From NCBI RefSeq assembly GCF_002362315.1, contig NZ_MTZV01000006.1, forward strand, positions 2,480,001 to 2,544,000: DNA of 64,000 bases, given 5' to 3'. A program made the translations under genes and the position numbers. How positions within the stretch are numbered: the first letter of the stretch is position 1; the number at the start of each line of letters is the position of its first letter. The stretch comes from Paraburkholderia acidicola (lineage in GTDB: Bacteria > Pseudomonadota > Gammaproteobacteria > Burkholderiales > Burkholderiaceae). A model generated the notes under the pieces. That model was not told the origin of the DNA. It did not search any database and saw only the letters and a program-made list of their open reading frames with translations. Shown in pieces: positions 34,267 through 42,666 of the stretch.

Positions 34267-35028
34267 TCAACCATCCCGATGAATACAGACCAGTTGTTTG
34301 CTCGTAATCCGCTGCTCATGCGGATAGCCAAACGCGTTATTGATGTAAGTCACACCGTCAATGACGATCTGCCGGTTCACATGGCTATGGCCATAAACGT
34401 GAATACTGGACCCGACCGCGCGGATCTGCTGATCGAGCCGCGCGGTGCCGAGCACCGGATACAAGGTCCGGTGTGCTGGCGGAATGAAGTCGGGCATCAG
34501 ATCGATGCGCGGCAGAAAATGTGAAAACGTGATGACAGTCCCATCGTAGGGAACGAGCACGGGTTCGTTGAGCTGCAGGAAGTACGTCGTGATCTCCTGT
34601 GCTCCGAGACCTTCGGGCCACGCACACGCTCGAAAGTCCATCCACGTCACCAGAATGTCCTCACTGGGTGGCCCGAACGAGTAATCGTACCAACTGAATA
34701 GTGGAATGAGCGACACCCCGCCCACCTGCGTTGGGCGTATCGACATCCCGCAGTCCTGCGCGAGCTGACACACCTGGTGGAATTTATCGAGCGAGCTGTG
34801 ACCTTTCTCGCGCAGCACCCACAGATCGTGATTGCCAGGCACATACAACACCTTGCGAAAGCGTCGCACGAGATTATCGAAACATCGCTGCATGCGCACG
34901 AGCGAATCCGAGACATCGCCCGCCAGAATCAGGATGTCGTCGCGGTAATCGCGGGTGGAGAGTGATTCGATCCACGACTCGTTGTCGGGGTAATCGACGT
35001 GGATGTCCGACAGGGCAAACACGCGCAT
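34267..35028 (-). CDS. Calcineurin-like metallophosphoesterase
   Basis: 253 aa from the ATG at 35028. All metal-binding motifs of the calcineurin-like family are in order: SDIHVDY (6-12), LAGDVSD (about 36), VPGNHDLW (about 64), FSHFLP (about 163) and YGHSHVN (about 213). A cytoplasmic phosphomonoesterase or phosphodiesterase using a dinuclear metal centre; the substrate is not predictable. Same strand as the acyl-CoA synthetase downstream and the biosynthetic cluster upstream, but a 110-bp gap with a strong inverted repeat separates it from the latter. Confidence 0.9.
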   Translation of the reverse strand: MRVFALSDIHVDYPDNESWIESLSTRDYRDDILILAGDVSDSLVRMQRCFDNLVRRFRKVLYVPGNHDLWVLREKGHSSLDKFHQVCQLAQDCGMSIRPTQVGGVSLIPLFSWYDYSFGPPSEDILVTWMDFRACAWPEGLGAQEITTYFLQLNEPVLVPYDGTVITFSHFLPRIDLMPDFIPPAHRTLYPVLGTARLDQQIRAVGSSIHVYGHSHVNRQIVIDGVTYINNAFGYPHEQRITSKQLVCIHRDG

Positions 35029-35059
35029 GGTCTGGTAACCGCCGCCGTAATGGGAAGGG

Positions 35060-35080
35060 CCCGGTGCGGAGCGCACCGGG
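35060..35080 (-). terminator. Hairpin after the biosynthetic cluster
   Basis: Perfect 9-bp stem CCCGGTGCG (35060-35068) / CGCACCGGG (35072-35080) with a 3-nt loop, 59 bp past the last cluster gene in its reading direction. No U-tract follows, so it may act with Rho or only stabilise the 3' end. Confidence 0.45.
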
Positions 35081-35138
35081 TGAACGGGAGGTATTTAATC
35101 ACGTCGTCGAGCGACGTGTGCAGGACGGTTACTGGCAG

Positions 35139-36899
35139 TTACACCGTGGCGGCCGGTACCGACAGGGCACTCATCGCGGCGGTGTACAGCGGAACGATGT
35201 CGCGCCGCAGCGAATCGGCCGGCACGACCATTTCGATGACCTGGATGCCGTCTGCCGATTTCGCGTCGGCGAGCGCCTGCTGCAGCGCCTGCAGCGATTC
35301 GCAGCGCACATGCTGCAAACCGAACGCGGCAGCGGCCGGCCCGATGCGATAGCCAGGCGGGTTGCGGACGAGGCGCGTGTAATCGGGCAGCGTCTTTTCG
35401 AGCCCCAGACCGAGCACATCGAACAGCGATGCACCGCTGTTGTTGGTGACGCAGATCGTGCCGCGCAGACCGGCAATACGACTTGCCTCGAGGCCGCTCA
35501 GATCGTGCAGGAAAGTCTGATCGCCGATCAGCAGCAGACCGCGCGACTGCGAACCATGCAACTCGCCGATGAAGGTCGAGTTGGTCCCGTCGATCCCGAC
35601 CACCCCGCGGTTGGAAAACACCTGCAGGTCGTGCGCCTCGAGCAGCAGATTGGTATGGCGCGTGGTCATGGAGTTGGCGACATGCAGGAAGTCGTAGCCA
35701 TCCGCGGCCAGCACGGCGGCGACGGCCTGGCACTCTCCCCAGGGCAGCGCGGCGATCGCTTCGCTCAGACCGTTGCGGACCACGGCGTCGCGGCCCAGCC
35801 ACTGCTCGAGCCAGGCTTCGTCGCCGCGCCCCAGGGCGGCGGCGAGACGTTCGAGATCGGCCTCGTCGGGATTGCGCAGCAGCTCGAAGCGCGGCGTCAG
35901 GAAGTCTGCCTCGATGTGCTTGCGATCGATGCGCAGCACCGGCGCCGACAGCGCGCTAAGCCAGTTCTGCATGTACTGCGATACGGGCAGACCGCCTAGC
36001 CGGATCACCAGGTCAGGCTGTTCCTTTTCGAGCGCGACGAGCACGTCGGCCGTGGTGAGCAGGTTGGGCATGCCCGGGCGGCGCAGGCCGGAGAGCGCAT
36101 CGGCGAGCAGCGGGAAGCCCAGTTGCTTCGACAGCTTCGCGGCGGCCGACGGCGTCAGCGGACAGTCCGATGCCGCCACCACCAGGCCCTTCATGCCAGG
36201 GCGCAGGCCGAGCCGCGCAACCAGCGCGTCCCAGTCGGTGTCGTGCGGCTGGGTGATGGCCACATCGCGGATGGGCAATGGCGTGCCCGCGGCGTCGAAG
36301 CGGCCGTGACGCGCCAGGTCGCTCAGCGCAGGCGGTTCCCAGTTCGGCGTCGGATCGGCCGAACTGAGCTTGCCGGCCATCGGAACATTGATCTGCACCG
36401 GCCCCTTGCGATCGCCGATCAGGTACGGCAGCAGTCCGGCAATCTGGCCACGCAGCGCTTCGATATCCTGCGAGCTGTCGGTCGGATTGTCGAGATCGAG
36501 CGCGGCGCGCACCACGGCTGCGCACAGGCCGATCTGGTTGGTGGTCTGCGGCATGCCCGACTTCTGTCCGCCCTTGGGGCGATCGGCGGTCAGGACGATC
36601 ACTGGCACGTCGGTGCTGTCGGCCTCGATGAGCGCCGGCAGCAGGTTGCCCACCGACGAACCCGAAGTGACGGCGACGACCACCGGTCGCTGGGTCGCCT
36701 TGGCGAGACCGAGGGCCAGGAAGCCGGCGGCGCGTTCGTCGGTCTGCACGTGCGCGATTTCCCAGTCGCTGTCGGCGATGCCCGCGATCAGGGCGAACGA
36801 GCGTCCACCGGCACAGACGACGGCCTGGCGGACACCCGCGCGTGAGAGTTCGTCGATGATCGCGTGCACCCACGCGCTATTGCGGTTCTGCAGGGACAT
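35139..36899 (-). CDS. MenD-like ThDP-dependent enzyme of the biosynthetic cluster
   Basis: 586 aa (E. coli MenD is 556). Three-domain ThDP enzyme, closest by eye to MenD, the SEPHCHC synthase. The N-terminal block AGGRSFALI and TDERAAGFLALGLAKATQ places Arg33 and the ThDP-activating Glu55 at the same numbers as in E. coli MenD. The C-terminal block SNRGVVGIDGTNSTFIG, LLIGDQTFLHDLSGL and CVTNNSGASLF mirrors MenD motifs, including the Arg of NRG. No other menaquinone genes are present. MenD adds a 2-oxoglutarate-derived succinyl semialdehyde carbanion to an enone (Stetter-type 1,4-addition), so here it may attach an acyl unit from a 2-oxo acid to an unsaturated product of the PUFA-like synthase; that is inference. 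Last gene of the cluster, 1 bp after its neighbour. Confidence 0.85.
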   Translation of the reverse strand: MSLQNRNSAWVHAIIDELSRAGVRQAVVCAGGRSFALIAGIADSDWEIAHVQTDERAAGFLALGLAKATQRPVVVAVTSGSSVGNLLPALIEADSTDVPVIVLTADRPKGGQKSGMPQTTNQIGLCAAVVRAALDLDNPTDSSQDIEALRGQIAGLLPYLIGDRKGPVQINVPMAGKLSSADPTPNWEPPALSDLARHGRFDAAGTPLPIRDVAITQPHDTDWDALVARLGLRPGMKGLVVAASDCPLTPSAAAKLSKQLGFPLLADALSGLRRPGMPNLLTTADVLVALEKEQPDLVIRLGGLPVSQYMQNWLSALSAPVLRIDRKHIEADFLTPRFELLRNPDEADLERLAAALGRGDEAWLEQWLGRDAVVRNGLSEAIAALPWGECQAVAAVLAADGYDFLHVANSMTTRHTNLLLEAHDLQVFSNRGVVGIDGTNSTFIGELHGSQSRGLLLIGDQTFLHDLSGLEASRIAGLRGTICVTNNSGASLFDVLGLGLEKTLPDYTRLVRNPPGYRIGPAAAAFGLQHVRCESLQALQQALADAKSADGIQVIEMVVPADSLRRDIVPLYTAAMSALSVPAATV

Positions 36900-36900
36900 G

Positions 36901-38349
36901 TCAGCTATTCCTCTCTAGTAGGGCGTGCAGTTCAGGATCCATCGAAGGCAGGTAGGCGCTCCAGCCAGCGTGGCTGTCGGGCGTCTTGATGTCGGGGTGA
37001 AAGCGGCGCACTTCGTCGGCGAAGCGGCGACCCATCTCGCCCATCGCGCGCAGCTGGCTGGCCACAAAAGCCTGCGCGGCCGCACCGATCGATTCGCGTT
37101 CCGCCTGCGCGTGACGCAATGCCGGCAGGATCTGCCCGGCCAGTTCGGGACTGTCCGCGCGCAGCAGCCGGCGGTTGTGTTCGCTGGCGCCCAGCAGGTT
37201 GTTGATGCGCTCGTCCATGCTGATACCGACGGCCGGTACGCCGGCCTGCATGCTGGTCACGATCGCGTGAAAGCGCGAGCTGAGCAGCAGGTCGGCGGCG
37301 CGCAACATACCGACGATCGCGCCCGGCGATACGTCGCCGCTCTGTACGATCGGCGGCGGCGTCTCGAAGCGCGCGGCGAGATCGCGGCAGGCGAGGCGAT
37401 CGACCCGGTCCATGCCGATGATCAGCACGCTGCCGTGGTTGTCTTCGCGCCATTGCTTCGCGGCCTCGGCGATCGCGTCGAGATAGGCCACGTAGCTGCG
37501 GCGAATCTCCTCGCTGTCGGCGTGAAACAGCACAGTGCCGTAGTGCAGGTCCCGATGCGCACCGTGCTTTTCCAGCTCGACGGCTTTGGCGAGGTCCGGG
37601 CGCACCGGCCACCAGAACGGGTTGACCGGGCAGATCACCAGCAGCGGCCGCTGCCCCACGCCGAGCATGCGCAGGCGTTGTTGCACGGCCGCCTCGGGCA
37701 GGGCCTGGTAGGTCCAGGCGGTGTCCGAACCCGCGGCGGTGCGCAGGCCAAGACCGTCGAGCAGCGTGCGCGACTCCACGTTGCGGCATAGCACCAGCGG
37801 ACCTTGGCCAAGCTCGGAGACGAACTCGCGCAGGCCCGGCTCCATGCGACCGGCCTCGGCCCCGTAGCCGACTGCCAGTCGTTCGCTCGCCGAGGCGATC
37901 CCCAGGCTGGCGGCCATGACGGCACCGAGCGTGGTCGAGAAATTGGACTTGAACATCGAGCCTTCGCAGGCGAGCACGCCGTCGTACTGGCGGCAGGTGC
38001 GCTCGAGAAAATCGGGCACATAGTCGCTGATGAACTCGGGCCGGATCTCGTCGGCGAGTTCCAGCGGCAGCGTCTCGCCGGCGGCGACCAGACCGATCTG
38101 CACATGCTCGCGTCCGAGAATGGCGCGCAGCTGGCGGATCATCTCGGCCACCCGCACATCCGCGCCCGTGTTGCCGCCGCCGTTGTAGCCGGCCAGCAGC
38201 AGGCGCAACGGCGCGCCCGGCGCACGCGTCGGCGCAGCCTTCGCACTGCTCTGGATCAGCTCGCGCAACTGGCGCAGCAGCACCGTGTCGCTGGCGCCGG
38301 CGGCGAGATACTCGTCAAGCCGGCTGGGGGGTTCGATAATCTCGGTCAT
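36901..38349 (-). CDS. Polysaccharide pyruvyl transferase-family protein
   Basis: 482 aa from the ATG at 38349 (GGAG six bases upstream). The PS_pyruv_trans fold is indicated by LLLAGYNGGGNTGADVRVAE (about 49-68, the G-x-GNxGD-like loop) and by LLSSRFHAIVTSMQAGVPAVGIS (about 385-407), the conserved SRxHA motif of the family. Members transfer a pyruvyl ketal from PEP to sugars, but distant relatives include other GT-B-like enzymes. The start lies inside the end of the PPTase gene (35-bp overlap) and the MenD-like gene follows after 1 bp, so it belongs to the cluster operon. A sugar or polyol modification of the product is inferred; no separate glycosyltransferase is visible. Confidence 0.78.
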   Translation of the reverse strand: MTEIIEPPSRLDEYLAAGASDTVLLRQLRELIQSSAKAAPTRAPGAPLRLLLAGYNGGGNTGADVRVAEMIRQLRAILGREHVQIGLVAAGETLPLELADEIRPEFISDYVPDFLERTCRQYDGVLACEGSMFKSNFSTTLGAVMAASLGIASASERLAVGYGAEAGRMEPGLREFVSELGQGPLVLCRNVESRTLLDGLGLRTAAGSDTAWTYQALPEAAVQQRLRMLGVGQRPLLVICPVNPFWWPVRPDLAKAVELEKHGAHRDLHYGTVLFHADSEEIRRSYVAYLDAIAEAAKQWREDNHGSVLIIGMDRVDRLACRDLAARFETPPPIVQSGDVSPGAIVGMLRAADLLLSSRFHAIVTSMQAGVPAVGISMDERINNLLGASEHNRRLLRADSPELAGQILPALRHAQAERESIGAAAQAFVASQLRAMGEMGRRFADEVRRFHPDIKTPDSHAGWSAYLPSMDPELHALLERNS

Positions 38350-39034
38350 GAAGCGCTCCGGGCAGTTGAACAGGAAGCGGCCAGCGCCAGTGGCGCAGCA
38401 TCCGCGTTGGGCCGTCGTAGACGAGGGCGGCGGGGTGCCCAACCTCGTGTAGCGGCATGAGATGCCATTCGGCATTGAGCGGGTCGACGAGGCGCGGCCG
38501 ACCCTCGCGATCGAGCGCGATCGGTGCGTCCTCGAGCGCGGACAGGCCGCAGCCGATCGCCTTGAGTACCGCCTCTTTCGCGGTCCACACGGTATAAAAA
38601 CGCCGTGAAGCGCCTTCGCCCTGGCCGATCGCGTGACATTCGTCCGCGTTGAAGTAGTGGCTGGCGATGCCGCGCCAGTCGAGCGGCCGGGCGAGATGCT
38701 CCACATCGACGCCCACGCGCAGATCGCGACCAAGCGCGATAACCGCAACCGGACCGGCGTGCGACAGGTTGAAACCGAGCCGTGGATGAGCCGGCAACCA
38801 GGGCTTGCCTTTCTCGCCGACGCCCCACACGAGGCTCGCTGGCGACTCGCCACAGGCGAGACCGAGCAACTGGCGCAGCAGGCCGTGCGCGGCGGCGAAA
38901 CGATGACCGTCGCGCGGGCGCAGGAAGGCGCGTGCGCGCCGGTTCTCGTCGGCGTCCAGCAGATCGTGGCGCGTGGGTAGCGCGTCCAGGTCTACCGTGA
39001 CGATCTCGACATGGGTCTTATCCAGCACGAACAT
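38315..39034 (-). CDS. Sfp-type 4'-phosphopantetheinyl transferase
   Basis: 239 aa from the ATG at 39034, with GGAGGG five bases upstream. The Sfp/Gsp signature is present: GFNLSHAGPVAVIAL, VGVDVEHLARPLDW (Mg-binding Asp/Glu) and FYTVWTAKEAVLKAIG (WxxKEA with the catalytic Glu/Lys). It converts apo carrier proteins to holo form using CoA. Within the window it has at least eight carrier domains to serve: four in the PfaA-like protein, one in the PfaD-like fusion, two in the NRPS and one in the upstream PKS. It overlaps both neighbouring genes, so its expression is tied to theirs. Confidence 0.93.
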   Translation of the reverse strand: MFVLDKTHVEIVTVDLDALPTRHDLLDADENRRARAFLRPRDGHRFAAAHGLLRQLLGLACGESPASLVWGVGEKGKPWLPAHPRLGFNLSHAGPVAVIALGRDLRVGVDVEHLARPLDWRGIASHYFNADECHAIGQGEGASRRFYTVWTAKEAVLKAIGCGLSALEDAPIALDREGRPRLVDPLNAEWHLMPLHEVGHPAALVYDGPTRMLRHWRWPLPVQLPGALHDRDYRTPQPA

Positions 39035-39833
39035 GCAAGCCCTCCAGATCGGCGGTGAGACGCTCGGCCACGTAATCGAGTACCGGCGTCTGCTGGTACT
39101 GCGGGAAGAAATGCCCGCCGTGGAATAACCGGCCATCGAATGCAGCGTTGGTGAGGCTCGACCAGCCCTGCAGATCGCTCACCTGCAGATAGGGATCGTG
39201 CAGACCGCCCAGGGTGGTGATCGGCGTGTCCTGCAGCGGCCGGGCCGTCGTGTACAGGTCGTTCATCTGCAGGTCGGCGCGCAGCAGGCGGAACACCTGG
39301 GTCCGCAGTTCCGCGTTCTCGAAGACGATCTCCGGCGTGCCGCCGAGGTCGCGCAGATAAGCGGTCAACTCCGCGTCGTTGCGCTGGTGCAGCGTGCCAG
39401 GCTGGCCGAGCACCGGCGGACGCCGCGCCGAGGCGAAGACGCGCAGCGGTGCACGCCCGCGCTGCTCCAGCTTGGTGGCGACGGCAAACGCGAGGGCCGA
39501 GCCCATGCTATGGCCGAACAGTGCGACCGGACGGTCAAGCAACGGCTCGATTGCGGGCAGCAAGTCGTCGAGCAGCGCGGTGACCGAGGTATAGGCCGTT
39601 TCGTGCGAGCGGTTGCTGCGGCCAGGCAACTGGATCGGGCAGACCTCGACGAACTCGGGCAACTGCTCGCTCCAGCCGCGATAGGCGAGCGCGGTGCCAC
39701 CGGCGTGCGGGAAACACAGCAGGCGCATCGCCGGGTTTGCCCGCGCCGTGCGGAACAGGGTCCACGGTGCGCAGAGCTGGTCCGCCGTCAGGTCGGACAG
39801 TGCACGGCGCTGCAGGGTGGGACTGCCGTTCAT
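39018..39833 (-). CDS. Type II thioesterase
   Basis: 271 aa external alpha/beta-hydrolase thioesterase (TesA/GrsT/RifR class). Motifs: LLCFPHAGGTALAYRGW near residue 38, nucleophile LFGHSMGSALA with Ser109, an acidic residue near Asp213 (GGLHDPY), and the catalytic His in LFHGGHFFP (His241). Such proteins clear stalled or wrongly primed acyl groups from PKS/NRPS carriers; in a PUFA-like system without an integral thioesterase it might instead release the free acid. The start overlaps the PfaD-like gene by 4 bp and the end overlaps the PPTase start by 17 bp. Confidence 0.92.
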   Translation of the reverse strand: MNGSPTLQRRALSDLTADQLCAPWTLFRTARANPAMRLLCFPHAGGTALAYRGWSEQLPEFVEVCPIQLPGRSNRSHETAYTSVTALLDDLLPAIEPLLDRPVALFGHSMGSALAFAVATKLEQRGRAPLRVFASARRPPVLGQPGTLHQRNDAELTAYLRDLGGTPEIVFENAELRTQVFRLLRADLQMNDLYTTARPLQDTPITTLGGLHDPYLQVSDLQGWSSLTNAAFDGRLFHGGHFFPQYQQTPVLDYVAERLTADLEGLHVRAG

Positions 39834-41551
39834 GCGTTGGCCTCCGCGCTGACGTTCGCTGCTTCGGCCATCTGTTGCAGGCGGGCGGCGAGTTTTTCGA
39901 TCGTCGGGTAGTTCCATACGAGCGTGGGCGACAGCTTCATCGACAGCCGTTGCTCCATGCGGTTGAGCAGCAGCAGCGTGCGCGCGGAATCGAGGGCATA
40001 GCTTTCGAAGCTGCAGCGCGGATCGATCTGGTCGATGTCGACACCGAGCTCGCGAGCGATCTGCAGCATCAACCACTCCTGCAGATCTTCTTCGTCATCG
40101 GGTTCGACGTCGTCCGTCGATGTCGAGGCTGACGTCGACGTTGATGTTGACGTCGCGGCCGACAGCGCCGGCGGCCACACGGAGCGCGCCATGAAATTGT
40201 CCAGATGGGCGCCAGCCTCATTCATCAGCGACAACGCGATCGCTGCCGCATGCCGGCGGCGCGGGTCAGCGAACGGGGTGTCGGCGGCCCACGCGTTGAA
40301 CGCGCCCATCGCCTGGCCGCACCAGATCTGGAAGTCGAGTGCGCGAGCCGGCTCGCCGTTGATCGCCCAGCGCGAGGCCTGGCCCAGGTACCAGCGAAAC
40401 ACGAGGCCCATCAGGATGCGCGGGTCTTGCGCGGCCCGCTCGGCGAGACCGGGATGACGGGCCTGCCAGAACGCGAGGGTCTGCTCTTCGACCGCTGCGA
40501 GCGGCTGATGAAAGATCTGCTGTTCGAGCCGTTTGCATTCTTCGGGCGGCAGATCGCGCAGCGTGCGATGCGCGCGATACAGCTCGCCCAGCTGGTTGGC
40601 TCGCGCGGCGAACATGCTGCCGCGCTTGAGCACCTGCACGGACACACCGAGCTCGAACATATCGGCGGCGGGCGCCATCGCGACATCGGAGGGTTCGGCG
40701 CCGGCCAGCAGTTGCTTGACCGTATCGGAGGTGCCGGCCTCGATGCAGCCCTGGTTGATCGAACCGGTGACCACGTAGTCCGCGCCCATTGCGAAAGCGG
40801 CCGCGATTGCCGCTGGTGTACCGAGACCACCGCCCGCGCCGAGTCCGACCTCGGCGGCCGGCGGGAACTCGCGGGCGACGCGTGCGCGCAAGGCGGCGAG
40901 CGACGGCCACGCGCAGACCAGCGACTGACGATCCGTATGACCGCCCGAATCGGCTTCGACGGTGATGTCGTCGGCCATCGGCAGCAGACGCGCGGCGGCG
41001 ACTTCGCCGGCATTGAGTGCGCCTTCGGCTTGCAGTGTCGCGAGCAGTGCGTCGGGCGCGGGCCTTAAAAAGGCCTGCGCCACTTCACGGCGCGACACCT
41101 TGGCGATGATGCGTTGCTTCGCATGCGCGCGACCGTGTTCGTCGAGGTAAGCGCCGCGCGCGCGGAACAGCACGAGTGCCGCGCTCAGCTGCATGAATGC
41201 CGACGCCTCGATCGTCTCGATCCCTTCGCGCAGATACAGCTCGACGATGCTGCGTTCCTGGGCCGGATGATCGGGCGTGTGGATCAGGTTGAAGCACAGG
41301 CGTTTGCCGGGCAGCGAGGCACGCAGTCGCGTGATCGCCGCTTCGATACGCGCGAGCGGCAGGCCCGCCGAGCCGAAACTGGCGAGGCAACCGGCGCTGA
41401 CGAGCGCTTCGAGCAACGCCTCGCCCGCGATGCCGGCAGCCATCGCGCCGGCCATATAGGCGAGGGTCAGGCCGTGGCGCTCACGGAACGCTGCGCTGCC
41501 CAGCGACTGCGCCGTGGCGGTGGCGCCGGGGATGTTCACGGGGGCATTCAT
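39830..41551 (-). CDS. PfaD-like enoyl reductase fused to a carrier protein domain
   Basis: 573 aa. Residues about 1-465 form the PfaD/FabK-like FMN-dependent enoyl reductase: ERHGLTLAYMAGAMAAGIAGEALLEA, GKRLCFNLIHTPDHPAQE, VEADSGGHTDRQ (phosphate/flavin loop), GLGAGGGLGTPAAIAAAFAMGADYVVTGSINQ. It would reduce selected enoyl-ACP double bonds made by the PUFA-like synthase. Unusually, a Ser/Thr-repeat linker and an acidic stretch (about 470-500) lead into a full carrier domain (about 501-560, ELGVDIDQIDPRCSFESYALDS, phosphopantetheine Ser522, then LVWNYPTIEKLAARL). PfaD proteins normally end without a carrier, so this is a cis fusion that may tether substrate or present a starter. It overlaps the thioesterase gene by 4 bp. 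Confidence 0.9.
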   Translation of the reverse strand: MNAPVNIPGATATAQSLGSAAFRERHGLTLAYMAGAMAAGIAGEALLEALVSAGCLASFGSAGLPLARIEAAITRLRASLPGKRLCFNLIHTPDHPAQERSIVELYLREGIETIEASAFMQLSAALVLFRARGAYLDEHGRAHAKQRIIAKVSRREVAQAFLRPAPDALLATLQAEGALNAGEVAAARLLPMADDITVEADSGGHTDRQSLVCAWPSLAALRARVAREFPPAAEVGLGAGGGLGTPAAIAAAFAMGADYVVTGSINQGCIEAGTSDTVKQLLAGAEPSDVAMAPAADMFELGVSVQVLKRGSMFAARANQLGELYRAHRTLRDLPPEECKRLEQQIFHQPLAAVEEQTLAFWQARHPGLAERAAQDPRILMGLVFRWYLGQASRWAINGEPARALDFQIWCGQAMGAFNAWAADTPFADPRRRHAAAIALSLMNEAGAHLDNFMARSVWPPALSAATSTSTSTSASTSTDDVEPDDEEDLQEWLMLQIARELGVDIDQIDPRCSFESYALDSARTLLLLNRMEQRLSMKLSPTLVWNYPTIEKLAARLQQMAEAANVSAEANA

Positions 41552-41629
41552 TGCATTGACTCCATGGTTCTACATAGACGATGTTGCGAGGTTCGACGGG
41601 CGTGCGCCGCGCACGCGTCGCCGGAGCAA

Positions 41630-42568
41630 TCAGACTTCTTCATACCAGGGCGTGCCCTTCAGACGACGCATCAGCGACGTGAAGGCAATCACGCTTTTCT
41701 GTATCGGCGATGCGCGATACCCCGGCTTCGGTTTGTTCGAGGTCATGCCGCGCGTGATCGGGTCGCGCCAGTCGCCAAAACGCTCCCACGGCGTACGGAA
41801 GCAGTTCGCGAGCGTCACGCCGACCACCGAGTCCTCCGGGTCGACGCCGTGCCACCAGAACGGCGGGATGTAGGCCACGTCGCCGGGGTTGAGGATGGCT
41901 TCGTACTTGACCAGCGACAGGCGCGGCGGGAACAGTTGCTTCGCGCAACTGAGGTGGTGCAGGTTGGCCTCGAGGATGCTGTTGCAGTCCTCCCAGTTCT
42001 CCGGTGTGAGCCGGAACATCGAGAAACGCTTGCTGCCGCTCAGCTGCGTGGTCAAGGTCTCGTCGGTCTCGTGGTAGTGCCAGTCCGAGGAAGCATTGCG
42101 GTAGATGAACATGCGCTGACGGTTGTAAGTGCGCGGCGCCTTCTCGAACCGATCGGGGGAGATGAACGCGTGCTCGCCGAGGTCTTGCTGCCATTCCTTC
42201 GGCACCGGAATACCGGTCATCGAATAGGTTTGATCGGCGGGGGCTGCGCGCATCTCGCGGATGCAGTCCTGCACTTTCTTGATCTGCACGACCTTCTTGA
42301 TGACCATGATCTGCAGCGGATTGAACGTGCGGCTCAGCCACACTTTGGCGTCGGTGGGCAGGGACTCCAGATAGCCCGGGTCTTGCCATTTACCGACCGC
42401 CGGCCAGTGCCCGGCCCCATGCTTGATGATGAGCGGCCGGTGCCGGCAGACGTAGTCGTTCCAGAAGGCTTCGCGGGTCAGGTCCTGGGCCGCGATGGAA
42501 GGAAGCTCGCGTGTCTCGCCGGGAACCAGATCGATGACTTTGATGATCGGGCTGGTCGGTTCGGTCAT
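41630..42568 (-). CDS. JmjC/cupin-8-like Fe(II)/2-oxoglutarate oxygenase
   Basis: 312 aa from the ATG at 42568 (AGGAG seven bases upstream). Cupin-8/JmjC-like fold: RPLIIKHGAGHWPAVGKW near residue 44, the metal region DWHYHETDETLTTQLSGSKRFSMF (162-185) and the distal strand GDVAYIPPFWWHGVDPEDS with His240. The first metal motif is not a clean HxD; candidates are His164, His166 and Asp169, so ligand assignment is uncertain. Such enzymes hydroxylate aliphatic positions of lipids, amino acids or peptides and occur as tailoring enzymes. It stands between the PfaC-like and PfaD-like genes with 98 and 78 bp of spacing, the only loose junctions of the operon. Confidence 0.85.
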   Translation of the reverse strand: MTEPTSPIIKVIDLVPGETRELPSIAAQDLTREAFWNDYVCRHRPLIIKHGAGHWPAVGKWQDPGYLESLPTDAKVWLSRTFNPLQIMVIKKVVQIKKVQDCIREMRAAPADQTYSMTGIPVPKEWQQDLGEHAFISPDRFEKAPRTYNRQRMFIYRNASSDWHYHETDETLTTQLSGSKRFSMFRLTPENWEDCNSILEANLHHLSCAKQLFPPRLSLVKYEAILNPGDVAYIPPFWWHGVDPEDSVVGVTLANCFRTPWERFGDWRDPITRGMTSNKPKPGYRASPIQKSVIAFTSLMRRLKGTPWYEEV

Positions 42569-42666
42569 GGGTTCGCTCCTGATTTTATGTAGATGTAATG
42601 GGTTGTTTTCACGGGTATCGCCTGGCGCGACCGCTGCGTTGCCGGAGGGTGAAAAAGCGCTGTGGT

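Noticed and set aside
32486..35028. Acyl-CoA synthetase and phosphoesterase as part of the biosynthetic cluster
   Set aside because: A 110-bp gap with a hairpin separates them, and their sequences have no specific link to the PUFA/NRPS proteins; kept outside, although a starter-supply role is not excluded.
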